Shown here: positions 34,601 through 46,445 of the stretch, piece after piece
Layout of the letters: each line of letters opens with the position of its first letter
How positions within the stretch are numbered: position 1 is the stretch's first letter
Translations under genes and position numbers: made by a program
DNA from: Ligustrum vulgare
Lineage: Eukaryota > Streptophyta > Magnoliopsida > Lamiales > Oleaceae
Direction of reading: 5' to 3'
Assembly: GCA_963555705.1 (NCBI GenBank)
Contig: OY743168.1
Location: 20,280,139 to 20,344,138, forward strand
DNA: 64,000 nucleotides
The notes under the pieces: model-generated
Seen by the model: the letters and a program-made list of their open reading frames with translations, nothing else
Database searches by the model: none
Told to the model about the DNA's origin: nothing

Positions 34601-35238
34601 GGTCAAACATCGAATATCCACAGCTTATCATCCGCAAACAAGTGGGCAGGTTGAAATTTCAAATAGAGAATTGAAAAAGATCCTTGAAGTGACGGTGAAT
34701 GCCTCGAGGAAAGATTGGTCCAAGAAATTGGATGATGCATTATGGGCATACCGCACCGCTTTCAAGACCCCCATTGGTATGTCTCTATTTCGACTCCTAT
34801 TTGGTAAAGCATGTCATCTCCCGGTTGAGCTTGAGCACCGAGCATATTGGGCAACAAAAGTATTGAATTTTGATATGGAGTTGGCCGGTGAGAAAAGACT
34901 ACTCCAACTCAATGAGCTTGATGAATTCCGCCTTGAATCATATGAAGATGCTCGGATTTACAAAGAGAAGACAAAGAGGTGGCATGACAAGAACCTTGTG
35001 AAGCGGGATTTCCAAGTTGGGCAACAAGTACTTCTCTACACTTCGATTGTTCCCCGGTAAACTCTGCTCTAGATGGTCGGGACCATTCACCATTGCCCAA
35101 ATCTTTCCACATGGATCGGTTGAACTTTATCATGGAAGTAAAGGGAACTTCAAAGTAAATGGACAACGTTTGAAGCCATACTTGGGGGGTAATTATGAAA
35201 AGGAGAAGTCATCCATCCCTCTTGCAAACCCGGAGTAA
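31660..35238 (+). pseudogene. Athila pol: protease, RT, RNase H and integrase with multiple breaks
   Basis: Protease region IGDVNFSKVLCDLGASINLM at about 31705. In-frame stops follow at 32095 and 32281. From 32287 the frame is open for 767 codons. RT has [19 protein letters not shown] and FMDDFSVFG (about 33073). RNase H has [29 protein letters not shown] and [10 protein letters not shown]. Integrase has the zinc-binding region [11 protein letters not shown] then CDRCQQ, then [10 protein letters not shown] lost base plus a TGA near 34530 interrupts integrase before the SDGGKHF motif. [16 protein letters not shown] follows in the next frame. A last shift near 35040 precedes RWSGPFTIAQIFPHGSVEL. 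The product would act in the cytoplasmic particle and nucleus; this copy cannot make it intact. Confidence 0.88.
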
Positions 35239-36767
35239 TTGTATCAAAGCGCTTTTTGGGAGGCAACCCAAATTTCTACTCTTTTAATTACTTGTTGATA
35301 TTTACTTATTTCATTTTTATGTCTAACTTGGTTAATCACCAACTTTTGTAGGTTCGAAATTCTTTTTGAAATCCTAAGCAACCTTGTCCTCAACAAGTTT
35401 GGGGGAGATTGGCGTATCAAGAGAATCAAAGCTTAGGTCAATTTGGAACATCATACACGCATCAATCCGGGGAAGTTCCATCACCCATTCCTTTCTTGTT
35501 ATTATGCCATTGTCAACATTGAGGACAATGTTTGATTTAAGTTTGGGGGTATTGGGATCATGTGCTTTATGAACATTTTACATTGCCTTGCCGGCCCTTG
35601 ATGTCTTGATGGTTGAAATTGTTTATTTTGTTGAGAATATTGACATGCTAGATATCCTTTCCGTCTTAGAAGACTTTGATGTTTAAAATTGTTGTTAATT
35701 CATGAGTTATGACCAAATGTGCTACTTGTGCTACTTTCTTTAAATGCTTATCCATGTAAGATCATATGTACATTGAGCACAATAGTCATGTTCAATTTTC
35801 GGTGAGTTTGGGAATTGTTGAAGGGCGAAGAGGTTAATGGAGTAGATGAACTAGGTTATGAGCTTGTATTGTTTATTTGTATCAACCTATCAAATGTTTC
35901 CTAATGCTCTAGATCTCTTGACCCTAATGTAAGACAAGTTTGGGGGTGGTCGACCCGGTAAAGGAGACGGCCTAGACGTGTGGTGATTCCATGCATGTGG
36001 AAGTAAATTTTTGTGTGGAGTATCTTTCGCCAAGTATAAGCCAAGTAATGACCGTATGCTAGAGTTCTAAGCCCATTTTAATTTTTGCATTGCATTGCCC
36101 TATCTCGAAGCCTTGTTGACTCGAGTTATTAAGCCCGTAGGAGTATCTTGAAACTTGGTGCCTTAAGTTTGAAACTTGGGAGTCACCGGCCGAAAGCTCG
36201 CTACATGGGTCAATTAGAAAGCTTAATGAGTAGGGTACTCACACACACACTTAAAAAGAAAAAAAGAAAAAAAAAAAGCACATTATCATTGCATTCGCTT
36301 AATAAGTCTACCCCACTTCGTAGCCTTTTTGACTCGAGTTAATAAGTCCGTAAGGGTATTTTGAAACCTGGTACCCTTTGATCTTAAAACAATCGGGGAG
36401 CTGCCGACCTAAAGCTCGCTACATGGGTCAATTAGAAAGCTTAAGGGAGTGGGGGAGTCACGAGCAAACATCATGTTAGTTGTTAGAAATCATGCATTTG
36501 TACTTGCATAAGGGCTTAGATGAATAGTGGGTTTGAATTGCTTGATATAAACTTGAATGTCGAAGCACTTATTAGTGGAGAGTCACTGCATGTCTAGATT
36601 GTCGAGATTTTAGGTAAAACACACCCATGCTTTAGTGGAAAAAGAAAGAGTGATTTGAGAAGTACCCTCTAGAATTGCATCCCGGGAGTGGAAAGAAAAT
36701 TATTCATTGGGGGATGAATGTCACGAGTGGGAAAGGAAATAATTGACCACTAATGGTGGGATAGTTT
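35239..36767 (+). other. Athila 3' non-coding region without env
   Basis: Contains CAAGTTTGGGGG-type words at 35397, 35539 and 35935, typical of Athila 3' regions. No env-like frame with membrane segments is seen. Two direct copies of about 150 bp (about 36095-36245 and 36300-36470) share TTGACTCGAGTTA, AAGCTCGCTACATGGGTCAA and TTAGAAAGCTTAA. A CA and A-rich tract lies between them. Confidence 0.65.
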
Positions 36768-37074
36768 TTAATTCTTGGATTTCATTGTTATTTCATCATG
36801 GGCTAAACTATTTTGTGTTGGAATCAAGAATCCCAACACTCCTTTATCATCTATTCATCACCATTTTTCTAGTTATTTATTTATAATTGCAACTTTAATT
36901 CTAGTACGAAAACTTTCCCAAAACAAACTTTTATTGTGTGTGTTTCTTGTTAAAATTAATTATACTAGAGTGTAGTTAAAATAGACAATCCTTGTGAGAT
37001 CGATAAACCAGACTCAATTAGTCCACTATCACTTGTATGCGACTCGTGCACTTACGGTGTGTTTGTAGCGAACA
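36768..37074 (+). repeat. Athila 3' LTR, only the last 307 bp
   Basis: Matches 29361-29667 of the 5' LTR. The first 785 bp or so of the LTR are missing and the 3' non-coding region joins it at TTTTTAATTCTTGG. The GGCCC duplication on both outer sides shows that the loss came after, or during, an otherwise normal insertion. Confidence 0.85.
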
Positions 37075-37079
37075 GGCCC

Positions 37080-37620
37080 TTTATCCCATGCTCATAGGTC
37101 GGTCTATTGGCTCGGGCTTATTCCCAAGTTAAGGTCGGGCATGTCTTGACCTCATGTCCGATTATCTTAAAATCGTGTGTCTTGAGATCGATCTTTCTTG
37201 ACCTCACAATACCTGAGACCCACGTAAGCAAGTCATGGATCATCCTTGGACTATGGGCCTAGCCCTGAAATCGATAAATCAAGCAAGATACTCCTCAGAA
37301 AGAAAAGTTCAATCCCTACTATGATTCTTTCCTTGAAAGGTAAGATTCTTCAATAAGGACTCCTTCTCCTAATGGGAGAAGGTGATAGGCTTTGAGACTT
37401 ACAAATACAACTCATTTTTCATCAACATTCATTCATTATTATCTACATCATTACCAGTTATATATTTCTCTCTCTCCCTTCAGAAAACTAATTCTTACAC
37501 CGAAGGGGCAACAGAGATAATCCTCCTAACTTTTCTTGCAGGTTAAAGGAGAATCAATCCATATTTTCCAGTGTTTAAGCAGCTCCAGATCCTACCACGT
37601 CAAGATTAGGAGTTTTTACA
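37080..37620 (+). mobile_element. LTR-like sequence flanking the Athila element
   Basis: Resumes the sequence interrupted at 28571. It ends with CTCTCTCTCCCTTCAG, CACCGAAGGGGCAACAG and CTTTTCTTGCAGGTTAAAGG, a layout seen in the R-U5 part of gypsy LTRs. No partner LTR or primer site is visible. Its left limit, upstream of 28571, is unknown. Confidence 0.35.
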
Positions 37621-37624
37621 GCAT

Positions 37625-38900
37625 CAATAATCATTGAAATATTTAATATATCTAAAATAGAATCACTCTGGATAGAATGTGATCGGACGTACAAAACTAG
37701 ATCGCATGAAGAATGGTACAAATGAATCTATATGACAAAATGTTGAAATTGAAATGTACCATGGCATCACTGCAAATAATATTTGAAAATCATGGCTGTT
37801 GATTTTTAAGATGCAAATTTATGATTAAGTGTTCACCAAAAGTGAATCATATTTGATTGTTCACTGAAGTGGATAAGTCAATTTTAGAGTTGAAAAATGC
37901 ATTTTGTGCATTAGTAAATACTAATTATAAAAGATGGCTTGGTGTAGCATATTCAATAATGATTGAAAATGGGATATAGTTCTTCAAAGTTGAAAGGTAG
38001 AATCAAATTTATTTTTGAAGAAATAACATCATTAGCTAGAAATTTATATAGAGCTCATCATAAATTATATATTTGATGTGCAGATTCCAGATTGCAATGA
38101 TTAACAACGGAGATATTGTTATGCAAAATCAATATACTTGTAATATTCCCATGATGGTGAGCTACTATACGTTGTACTCTTTTTTCCCTTTGCTGAGAGT
38201 TTTCCTAATAAGGTTTTTAATGAAGCAGCTGTTACGACGTCTTGATAACTATAATGTACTATTTTTCTTTTATTGTGATTTTTCCCACTTTTTTTCTTTT
38301 TTTGGCAAAAGTTTAATAAGACATTATCACAACTATCTAGCAGTTATTAATTAATAACCACCCCCCTTAAATTATACTAGAATGTTTTCGATAAGTGAAG
38401 AAAATCGAGTACAATATATGGTCAATATTTGAATAATGATTTCAAATTTTGTGATGCTGAATATATACAGAAAGACTTTTATACATACAAATTTCAGAAT
38501 ATTAAATATATTGTTCAACAAACTAGATCGAGTGACAATGTGGTTGATTTATTCACAAAGTAATACGAGCATCTACATTCTAGAAATTAGTTCACAAGAT
38601 TGGGATGCGTTAACTTAATGATTTACAGTGATCAACATCAAATAGAGTAGTTGTACTCATTTTCCTTAATCTAGGTTTTGTTCTACTGAGTTTTTCAGAC
38701 AATATTTTAACGAGGCAACATTTTCTTTATACTCCTAAATTTTAACAATAATTGTACTCTATTTTCTTAGTTTGATCTTTTCCATTGAGTTTTTATCAAA
38801 CAATATTTTTTTAAATAGGCAATTATTGTTCAATTCATCAAGGGGGAGTTTTTGAAAAAATGTAGGATAATCTCAATTTGGACTCTATAATTAGATGGTC
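37625..38900 (+). pseudogene. Decayed Ty1-copia 3' end
   Basis: Near 38530-38635 the plus strand reads, with several stops, FIHKVIRASTF then KLVHKIGMR and LNDLQ, the standard end of copia RNase H. Downstream are the TTGTACTC / AACGAGGCAACATTTTC phrases of copia 3' regions and a polypurine tract AAGGGGGAG at about 38842. Sequence resembling a decayed LTR start follows. A second copy of the GTACTCTTTTTTCCCTTTG / AATAAGGTTTTTAATGAAGC phrase near 38170 suggests two overlapping remnants. No intact frame. Confidence 0.6.
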
Positions 38901-39029
38901 TTAATACTCAATAAGATACACACAAGTCTATTGATTTCCTTATTCTCGACTTTTTATCTCTCTAATTTATAACAGTTAGTAATCTTTATCTTTATATTTA
39001 TATATTTTCTTTTCTTTATCTTTATCTTT

Positions 39030-39133
39030 ATCTTTATATATATAAAAGTAGAAGTGAGGAGAGAAAGTCATTTTGGAGGGAAAATTGCATTCAATGACTC
39101 TTTCTCCTTACTTCTACTTTTATAAAGATAAAG

Positions 39134-39136
<3 letters not shown>
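39030..39136. repeat. Small palindrome at the Helitron-like 5' end
   Basis: Arms TATAAAAGTAGAAGTGAGGA...GTCATT and AATGAC...CTTACTTCTACTTTTATA flank a loop TTGGAGGGAAAATTGCATT. The same palindrome occurs at 59770-59861 at the start of the minus-strand Helitron. Confidence 0.7.
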
Positions 39137-39201
<65 letters not shown>

Positions 39202-40330
39202 GATAAAGATAAAGATAAATAAATAAAAGATAAAGATTTTTGTAGGAAAAATTATTATTTATTACATATTTAGTAAGAGTTGTAATAAATATACTATGTG
39301 TAAATGTGTTACATTGAAAATGAAAAAATTAGATTAATATATTTGAATATAAGTAATGTAATATCTATGTAAATGTGTTATGTAGGAAATGAAAAAATTG
39401 GATTAATATATTTGAATATAAATAAATGTGATATCTATTTAAATGTGTTACGTAGGAAATGAAAAAATTGTATTAATATATTTGAACATAAATAAATAGC
39501 ATATCTATGTAAATGTGTTAATTTAAAATGAAAATTTTGGATTAATATATTTAAAAATAAATAAATACATGCTATATAAATTTGTTAAATTAAAAGTGAA
39601 AATTTTGAATCAATATATTTTGAAAATAAATAAATAAAATCATTGAAGTTTTACTTCCTTATATGTCAATAAATGAGTAGGTTCTTCAATAATCATATTA
39701 CAAAAATAATTAATTATTTACTATCAATTACCTTTTACCACCAATGATAAATTGGTAAAAAATTTAATCATTTCATCATTTTGACAAAAATTGATATGTT
39801 TAAAAAATAAGAAAAAATAAAATATATTAATTAATATATTGAATTTCAAATAAAATATATGTAAGCAACATATTAAAAAATAAAGTTAATTAAAAATTAT
39901 AACATATTAAAAGGAAAATAGGTGATAAGGTGGGCAAATTTTTAGAGAAAAAACGTAAATAAAAGTTAAAAGAAATTTTATATAAAAAATTTAATTAAGT
40001 ATCAAACTTTGAGTGACACAGTACACTGAGTGTACATGCAGAATTTTTTATTTTTCTTAGTTTTTTTTTTAAAGTTTCAAATTCAATAACATGTGTTATA
40101 TAGGAAATGAAAAAATTGGATAAATATATTTAAACATAAATAAATGTCATATCATATCTATGTAAATGTGTTACATTGAAAATGAAAATTTTGGATTAAT
40201 ATATTTTAAAATAACTAAATATATGCTATATAAATTTGTTAAGTTAGAAATGAAAAAAATTGAATTAATATATTTTAAAAATAAATAAATAGAATTATTG
40301 AAATTTTACTTCTTAATATGTCAATAACTG
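39035..40330 (+). mobile_element. Helitron-like element, 3'-truncated copy
   Basis: Starts A|TCTTTATATATATAAAAGTAG and is collinear with the minus-strand Helitron at 59867-58114 as far as 40330. There it stops abruptly against a copia gag frame. It contains several tandem units of about 65-72 bp with ATGTAAATGTGTTA, GAAATGAAAAAATTGGATTA and ATATATTTGAA. No coding capacity and no CTRR 3' end. Confidence 0.6.
39134..39200. repeat. (AAT)n microsatellite, about 22 units
   Basis: An uninterrupted AAT trinucleotide run, flanked on both sides by AAAGATAAAGATAAAG repeats. Confidence 0.95.
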
Positions 40331-41030
40331 AGTAAGCCTTGAGATTTCCTTTCGGCTGCTGGGTTGTAGGGAAGGCAGAGCGATGGCTTGTGAAATTTGC
40401 AGTAGCCACGAGCTGCTGGGTAGCAGCCTCCATCCTTCTTAAATAATTCTCAAGCCCAACAAGTAGGTCATGAAGCTCTTCAAAGGCAAGAGATTTTTCT
40501 CTTTCCCGAATAGGTGCAGCAATCTCACGAAATTCGGGCCCTAACCCATTGAGGACATAAAGAGTGATGTCGTCGTCGGAGATTGGATGATCGATGAGGG
40601 CCAGGCCTTTAACCGCATGAAGGTATTCTGGAATTGGGCAGTTTCCACGTTGAATCAAGGTCAATTCTTTCTTGAGTTGCATTGCCCTTGTACGAGATTT
40701 GCTTGCATACATAGTTGATAATTTTTTCCAGGCTTCACAGGAGATTTTGGTTGTAGCAATAAGGGACATGATCGTTGGGGAAGTAGATGCAAGGATAGCA
40801 CTAAGAATTAGCTTATCTTGCCTAACCTAGTGGTGTTTCTTTGCTATAGACAGTGGGGTATTATCTGAGGGGGACAACTGGATTTTCCATTGACATAATC
40901 CATTAAATCATAACCAATTAGGAGAGCCTCAAATTGAGATCGCCAGTGGGGGAAGCATGAGGGTGTGAGTTTCTCATTGATCTGAGCTGTAATGTTAAAA
41001 ACAACAAGAGGTAGGCTGATTTGCGGAAGA
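40331..41030 (-). pseudogene. Ty1-copia gag fragment
   Basis: Minus strand, ATG near 41032. After a frameshift the frame gives VVFNITAQINEKLTPSCFPH, WRSQFEALLIGYDLMDYVNG and then, from 40769, ISCEAWKKLSTMYASKSRTR and LYVLNGLGPEFREIAAPIR. This is the UBN2/retrotran_gag region of Ale/Retrofit-type copia. It ends at 40331 where the Helitron-like copy begins. No zinc knuckle or pol is present. Confidence 0.75.
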
Positions 41031-41310
41031 CATGAGGATCAAATTTTCGTTAGAAACCTGCTCTTCTGATGCCATAGAGAATAATAAATATTTTTGGAGG
41101 TCACAATGGAAATATCAATACACACTTTGTATTGATCCTTGGATGTCTTTTATGCAGACTTTACAAATCTATCTATGGAATTGTACAGCTAAGAATAGCA
41201 CGTGCATTAGTTACAGAATTTGTTTACTAGACTACAACAAATGTATCAATTTTAGGACATGACTTTTGCTGTAAATTACTTCTAGAATATTGCTATAAAT
41301 CACGCCCAGA
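41031..41310 (-). mobile_element. Primer site and partial 5' LTR of the copia fragment
   Basis: On the minus strand, TGGCATCAGAAGAGC at about 41080-41065 resembles the copia primer-binding site TGGTATCAGAGC. The text before it (CAATACAAAGTGTGTATTGA, TATTTATTATTCTCTA) looks like an R-U5 region. The LTR start is not placed. Confidence 0.45.
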
Positions 41311-41743
41311 TTTCTTGTGTGAATCTCAACCTTCCTTAATATTGTTTAGGGTGGGAAAATTATTTTTATAATCAATATGGATAAAAAGAAAGTGAACTCC
41401 AACACTACATTGGTCTATAGTCCAATTTCTCGATACCATGAGTAGAAGTCCAACAAGTTTTGTGTCAAAGTACTGTTGACTTTTGAATCTGGATGGGATC
41501 AACACATCTACAGATTTGCTCTCCTCAATCCTCCAAGTTACATGCATTTTTGGACATACACGTTAGAGTTGCAGATCGAAATTTGTTAAACAAATGCGAG
41601 ATAAATCGCAATCATAAGCGCTCCGATACTCAAGTGGGGAAAAAGAAAAAATATATATCCAGCGTGGAAGAAACACAAATGGAGAAAGCAATGTAAGAAT
41701 AGCATTTGGATTTCTAAGATGAGAAATATCAATTTGTGATTAC
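41311..41743. other. Unassigned sequence
   Basis: A 73-codon minus frame (41547-41326; PSRFKSQQYFDTKLVGLLLM) has no family I recognise. No structural feature seen. Confidence 0.3.
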
Positions 41744-43261
41744 TATTCACTTTATATTGCAACACAAAATATGTCCGCAAGTATATGGATTGTAAAAAGT
41801 AATAAAGTGGACAAACGAGTCCGAATTATCGTCCCACGAAGACTGTTATTAAGTACCGAAATTATTAGTTCATATCCTTATCTGAATAGACGATTGTATT
41901 TGATGTTTTAAACTAAAACTAAAAAAATCAACTAAAGAATTCTAATTGCGAAGTTGTTTTGTTTTTAATAACAATTGTAAAATAGTTGGGATTCATGATT
42001 TCATATAACCAATTATATTAACTTCAATTCCAATTTTATTTCCTAGATATACATTCGGTCGAATTCGTTAATGTATATTGAAATTTCTCTCTCGAGTTTA
42101 AATCAATTCTACCTAAATAAGTCATACATGTATCTCTACAGAGGGTCCGAATATTCCTTGTTTAGATGCATAACACATAAGAGTTCACACACGACCACGA
42201 TAATAACAAAAGTATATCTCTATCTCTTGTCCAATTACCAGATTTATTACATTGATCTAAGTTATTAATTAATCACTCGAATTATGAAAATAATTCATTA
42301 TATCATGAATTAGTGGTCAATTAACTCATGTATTAAACACAATAATAAATCAATACATGCAACGAATTATTAAAACAACGAAATATGGAATTAAAATAAT
42401 CAACTAGGCTACATCGTTCATCTCAACTTAGAAAATTAGTTACACATCATGTTTAAATAACAAAAACAATGAATAAAAACGTTCATTGAAAATAACAATA
42501 GAGAATGGAAAGCTTGTACCACTTGATCTTCAACTCTCGCCCCTTTGCAATGCTTGATCTCCCGAGATTTGAATGTAAAAATCTCAATTGTGGCTTGCTC
42601 TTAGGTTAGGCAAAGGTCCATAATTCGTACATCACATGTTCCTTATATAGGTATTGAAGAAACCTAGTGGAAAAGAGAAGAAAAACTGTTGAAAATCGCA
42701 GAAAAAGCTTATCTCAAAGCCCAGTTGGAAACGCGCGCGATCACATGGTAGGATACCACGCGATCGCACGGTAATGTCATTTAGCATCGGGACATATTTT
42801 TGCACCATCGTGTGATCGCGCGCCTTTAAAGGCTGCGATCACGTGGCTTTAACATTTTGTGCAATTTTCAACTTTCAAGTCCGTATAAGTTGGTCCCTGA
42901 CTTTTAATTGCAGTTTCGATACTCCACTTTCAATTGAAGCATTTTGGTCATCATACTTTAGAATCTTCTCAATTAGCTAGTTTCAGCTCTCAACTTTTCA
43001 ATTGGGTCCTCCAACTCTTGATTTCTTACATTTAGCATGTTACATCTTTCCCCATTGACGTCATTAACTCTTCAATTGTCCAATTTAGCTCCAAATGCCA
43101 TCGAATTGTGCAATATTTTCCTCAATTGCTTCATTCTCATGATTTTGTGATATTTTCTGAAATGTAAACAAATAAACAGAAATTATGTAGCATTTATTCT
43201 AAAACGACAATATAATATTCTAATTTTGACATATAAATAAGTGTATAAAATACACTTATCA
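41744..43261 (-). mobile_element. Probable solo LTR of an Athila-like element
   Basis: On the minus strand it starts TGATAAGTGTATTTTATACA and ends around GTCTTCGTGGGACGATAATT, TTACTTTTTACAATCC and ATACTTGCGGACATATTTTG, the same design as the Athila LTR end at 29667. CG-rich near-palindromes (CACGCGATCGCACGG, GTGTGATCGCGCGC, GCGATCACGTGG) at 42731-42852 parallel those of the Athila 5' LTR. ATTAC occurs at 41739-41743 and 43262-43266, a possible target duplication. A TG..CA pair would instead put the left end at 41758. No internal region adjoins it. Confidence 0.6.
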
Positions 43262-43266
43262 ATTAC

Positions 43267-44120
43267 CTTTACAATTTCATCAAGTGTAAGTATCTATAGG
43301 AAAAGCCACAAAGGAATGACTTTGAAGTCTCTCGAGTGCTTGACATGTGTCCTCATTCCAAAGAATCACAATTCAAGCACCAAAACTTCACGTCCTAGCT
43401 ATTGTAGACTTGTAACCTCACAGTCCTTGGAAAAAAAGGGATTTGAATCTCAGTACGTCGCTCTCAGATAGATGTCATGTCAATAGAATCCTACAGCCAA
43501 TGTGGCTAATGGTTGGGTCCCTTCTAATGCCCCGGATGGGAGGAGGGACAAGTTTGGATGAATTTATGTTATGTTGCCTTGAAGGTTGTTTTCGATGATG
43601 GCTCAACGCCTCACAATTGAAGGTCATCAAGGCGATGATAGATTGTCATATCCCCTCTTACATGGAGATGAAATAGGTGACAGTTGTTGCTAGAATAGCC
43701 TTGGAGAGTAGGTGCTTGTGTGGCATTTTGCTCAGCAAACAGTTAACTTGCTATGTAGAAATGAAAAATGCTACTTTGCTACCTTCCCTTACCACCCTAG
43801 ATGACCGAATTTTGTATGTTATTGATTTTGGAGTTGATGTGATGGGTAAAATAATGAATTATTGACATGTGCGTGGATGTAATCCATTCGGTTACCAATT
43901 CAGTTCTTGTAGCAAGACTGAAGTAGAAATATATGTAACAATAGTCCCTCATTAGACTTTGAAGATAGTAAAACTTGAGGATTGAGTTCATTCGAATATT
44001 ATTGTGGAGGCCTCTTCTTGAGGCGTGCACTTTTAATGAAGTGGAGAAGCTTTTATTTACCATGGAAATGAGGCTATGATGTAGTTGATGCTACATAATA
44101 GTCCCTAGTTCCAAGCATAG
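43267..44120. other. Intergenic region, nothing recognised
   Basis: Moderate GC, several short open frames on both strands, none with a recognisable motif or supported by splice sites. Confidence 0.35.
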
Positions 44121-45171
44121 ATGCCTATGTTCGGTAAACATGGTTTTTAACTTCTAATCAATTCCTCAAACTACTTTTTAATCGTATATATTTTCTCTCT
44201 CCACTTTTCAATTACATATTTCACCTTGAAAACATAAAAAAACATGTATTTAAACACAATAATTTGACAAATAGTGCAAAAATGGAAAGGCGATGTTTTA
44301 GTGTGTGCCCGCAAAATGGTTATAATAATATTTATAATTATTACAATTTTCAATATCACTTTTTAACAACACATATTTTTCGAAACAATTTTTTAATCAC
44401 ATATTTACTTAGAAAATACAACCACGAATAGAATTAATAACCCTCAAAATTAATCATTAATTTTAATAAATATTGTTACATTAATTGATTCTTCTTTCTT
44501 CATATTGACAATTTATTTATTCATATTATTACATTATTAGTTTAATAATTTAATAAAAATCACCGACCGATCAATTGTCTAATACAAATTTATGAACTAA
44601 TGATTAAAGTGTATAATATATATATTTTATATATTGTGGTTATTTAAATTTATAATATTAAAAATAGAAAAATGAACGAAATTTGTAAATTAATAAAAGT
44701 AACGTCAAAATGACGAATGAATTGATCGAAATCTAAAGTTGTAAAAATTAACACAATTTAATTGAATTTACTTAGAAAATTCTTAAGTTTATTATTCGTT
44801 TTTTAGGTAAAATGTATAGTTGAACAATAGAGAGAGAAAATGTGTGCCGTTAAAAAATGATTTAGAAAATTGTGCTATTTATAAATTATTTATAAATTGT
44901 AATGATTGCGTTAAAAAATGTTTAGTTAACAGATTATAGTTATTATTTATAGAACTGAAATGATATAATTTAAAATGAATGGGATATTGAAGAAATATAA
45001 AAAAATGAAAAGTAAAACTTTTACCTCTGATCTTTGAGACGATTTTACGAAAAATATATTTACAGTTTACTCTCATTTGTTAGTTTGTATTAAATTTCTC
45101 GTTAAAATCTTTGATTTAAAACAAATGTTACATATTTTTTATTTCAAAATAATACGATAATTATCGAAATA
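44121..45171. repeat. AT-rich region with MITE-core copies
   Basis: Copies of the dispersed MITE core lie at about 44160-44230 and 44345-44410, and an inverted copy at about 44800-44935 (TTAGGTAAAATGTATAG, AGAGAGAGAAAATGTGTG). No gene. Confidence 0.5.
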
Positions 45172-45176
45172 ATAAT

Positions 45177-45837
45177 TGTTGACCACAAAATCCAGAAGGA
45201 CCTTGGACCAACACGTCTCAGCTCCTCCCTCTTGAACACGTGGATCTCCTGCGCACTGTGACAAACAATCAGTTTGCAAAAGGGGCCGAGGTGGCTCCCG
45301 TTTGCACTCCGATGCCTAAGTCAGTACTCATTTTGGACAAGTATATATTGGGTGCGGAAAATATAAATGTGTAGAAGAGAAAAAAGGGAGTGAGAGAAAT
45401 ATAGAGTTAAGAATGAGAAATTGCTAACCCCTTACTTGGAGACGATTGTGCTTCATTTATAGTGGAGCTTTTTGTCTCGGATTGCGACACGTGGCATACT
45501 TTACACTTGTCATCACCCTAGCTTATGGATGTGACAATCTTGCTTTTCAACCGTAATCATTGCTACATTTCGTAGGGGATGGGCGCCTGTCACGTCTAGG
45601 TACAGGCAGTGTCTCATCACTGACTCTAGCTCTCTCTTCTGGTCAGCGCCATAAAGCGCCCCGGCTGAGTATAAAGCACATCGGCTAGGGCGTTAACCAG
45701 GTCGGCTAAAGAGGTTTGCTTGACATACCACCTCGGCATTCATCCCAAGGTGATATTTTAGGCCTTAGCTGTGGGTCAAGGTCCGTTGGGCCTTCGTTGG
45801 TGGGTCATTGTACCCTTCTTTGGGCCTGGATTCAACA
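45177..45837 (-). repeat. Tat element 3' LTR (661 bp)
   Basis: Plus strand TGTTGACCACAAAATCC ... GGATTCAACA. A TATA box on the minus strand (CTATAAATGAAG, near 45455-45466) and the phrases CACCTCGGCATTC and CAGGTCGGCTAAAG are present. Confidence 0.9.
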
Positions 45838-46230
45838 CTAGTCCCTCAAATCCGAAGGGATCATTCATGGTCGCGTAGGATTTGCCATGATTTTCTAGCA
45901 TCAACTTCCTTATGTAAGGTTCGGATTCATATTTTTGCCGATCTTCTGCCTCGGATTTTCGTTCCCTGATGATCAAGATCGTGCCAGCGCATTTCCTAGG
46001 CGGCGCATTCAATTCGGAGGGGCCATTGGTATTTATTTCCAGGAAACATATGCATGAAATGGGAGGAGGGTAGCATTTCACTGCGCGTGGCATTCACCGC
46101 GGTAGCTGAACTGTTTTGTTTCTCCCTTTGACGGCTGGCGCTTTGATTAGCCCATTTTCCAAGAGGCGTGTGTTACTCACATTAATCATGCGGTTCACGA
46201 AAATCAAGGAATTTAAATTGTTGAGATTCC

Positions 46231-46237
46231 TATAAAT
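46231..46237 (+). promoter_or_regulatory. TATA box of the antisense gene
   Basis: CCTATAAATCC, about 30 bp before a likely start region at 46262-46270, and oriented towards the antisense gene. It lies outside the 3' LTR, so the gene appears to have a promoter separate from the LTR. Confidence 0.5.
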
Positions 46238-46445
46238 CCTTATTCATTTCATTATTTTCCCCTTTTACCATTTTCTAAGAGTCTTTTCAGTAATACTCTT
46301 GGCGAAAGTTTGTTCCGCCTTTCTCTTTTCTGCAAGTTTCGAGTCTTCTCCTCAAAGGTTTTCTACCCAACACTCGTCCTTGACGCTTCACGGTCTTTTC
46401 TTGGCGAGTTCTTCATTCCAGTGCACAACTTCAAGCATTCGTCAT

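Larger units (their letters stand above)
28576..37074 (+). mobile_element. Athila-type Ty3-gypsy retrotransposon
   Basis: Bounded by the 5-bp duplication GGCCC (28571-28575 and 37075-37079). 5' LTR 28576-29667, primer-binding site at 29673, gag from 29831, protease, RT, RNase H and integrase to about 35238, then a non-coding 3' region and a 307-bp remnant of the 3' LTR (36768-37074). No env-like reading frame is present after integrase. LTR copies differ at about 6 of 307 positions by eye. The Athila assignment rests on the gag sequence, the tRNA-Asp-type primer site and the CAAGTTTGGGGG words of the 3' region. Confidence 0.88.

Noticed and set aside
35239..36767. An env-like gene in the Athila element
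   Set aside because: Only short frames exist and no signal peptide or membrane segment is seen.
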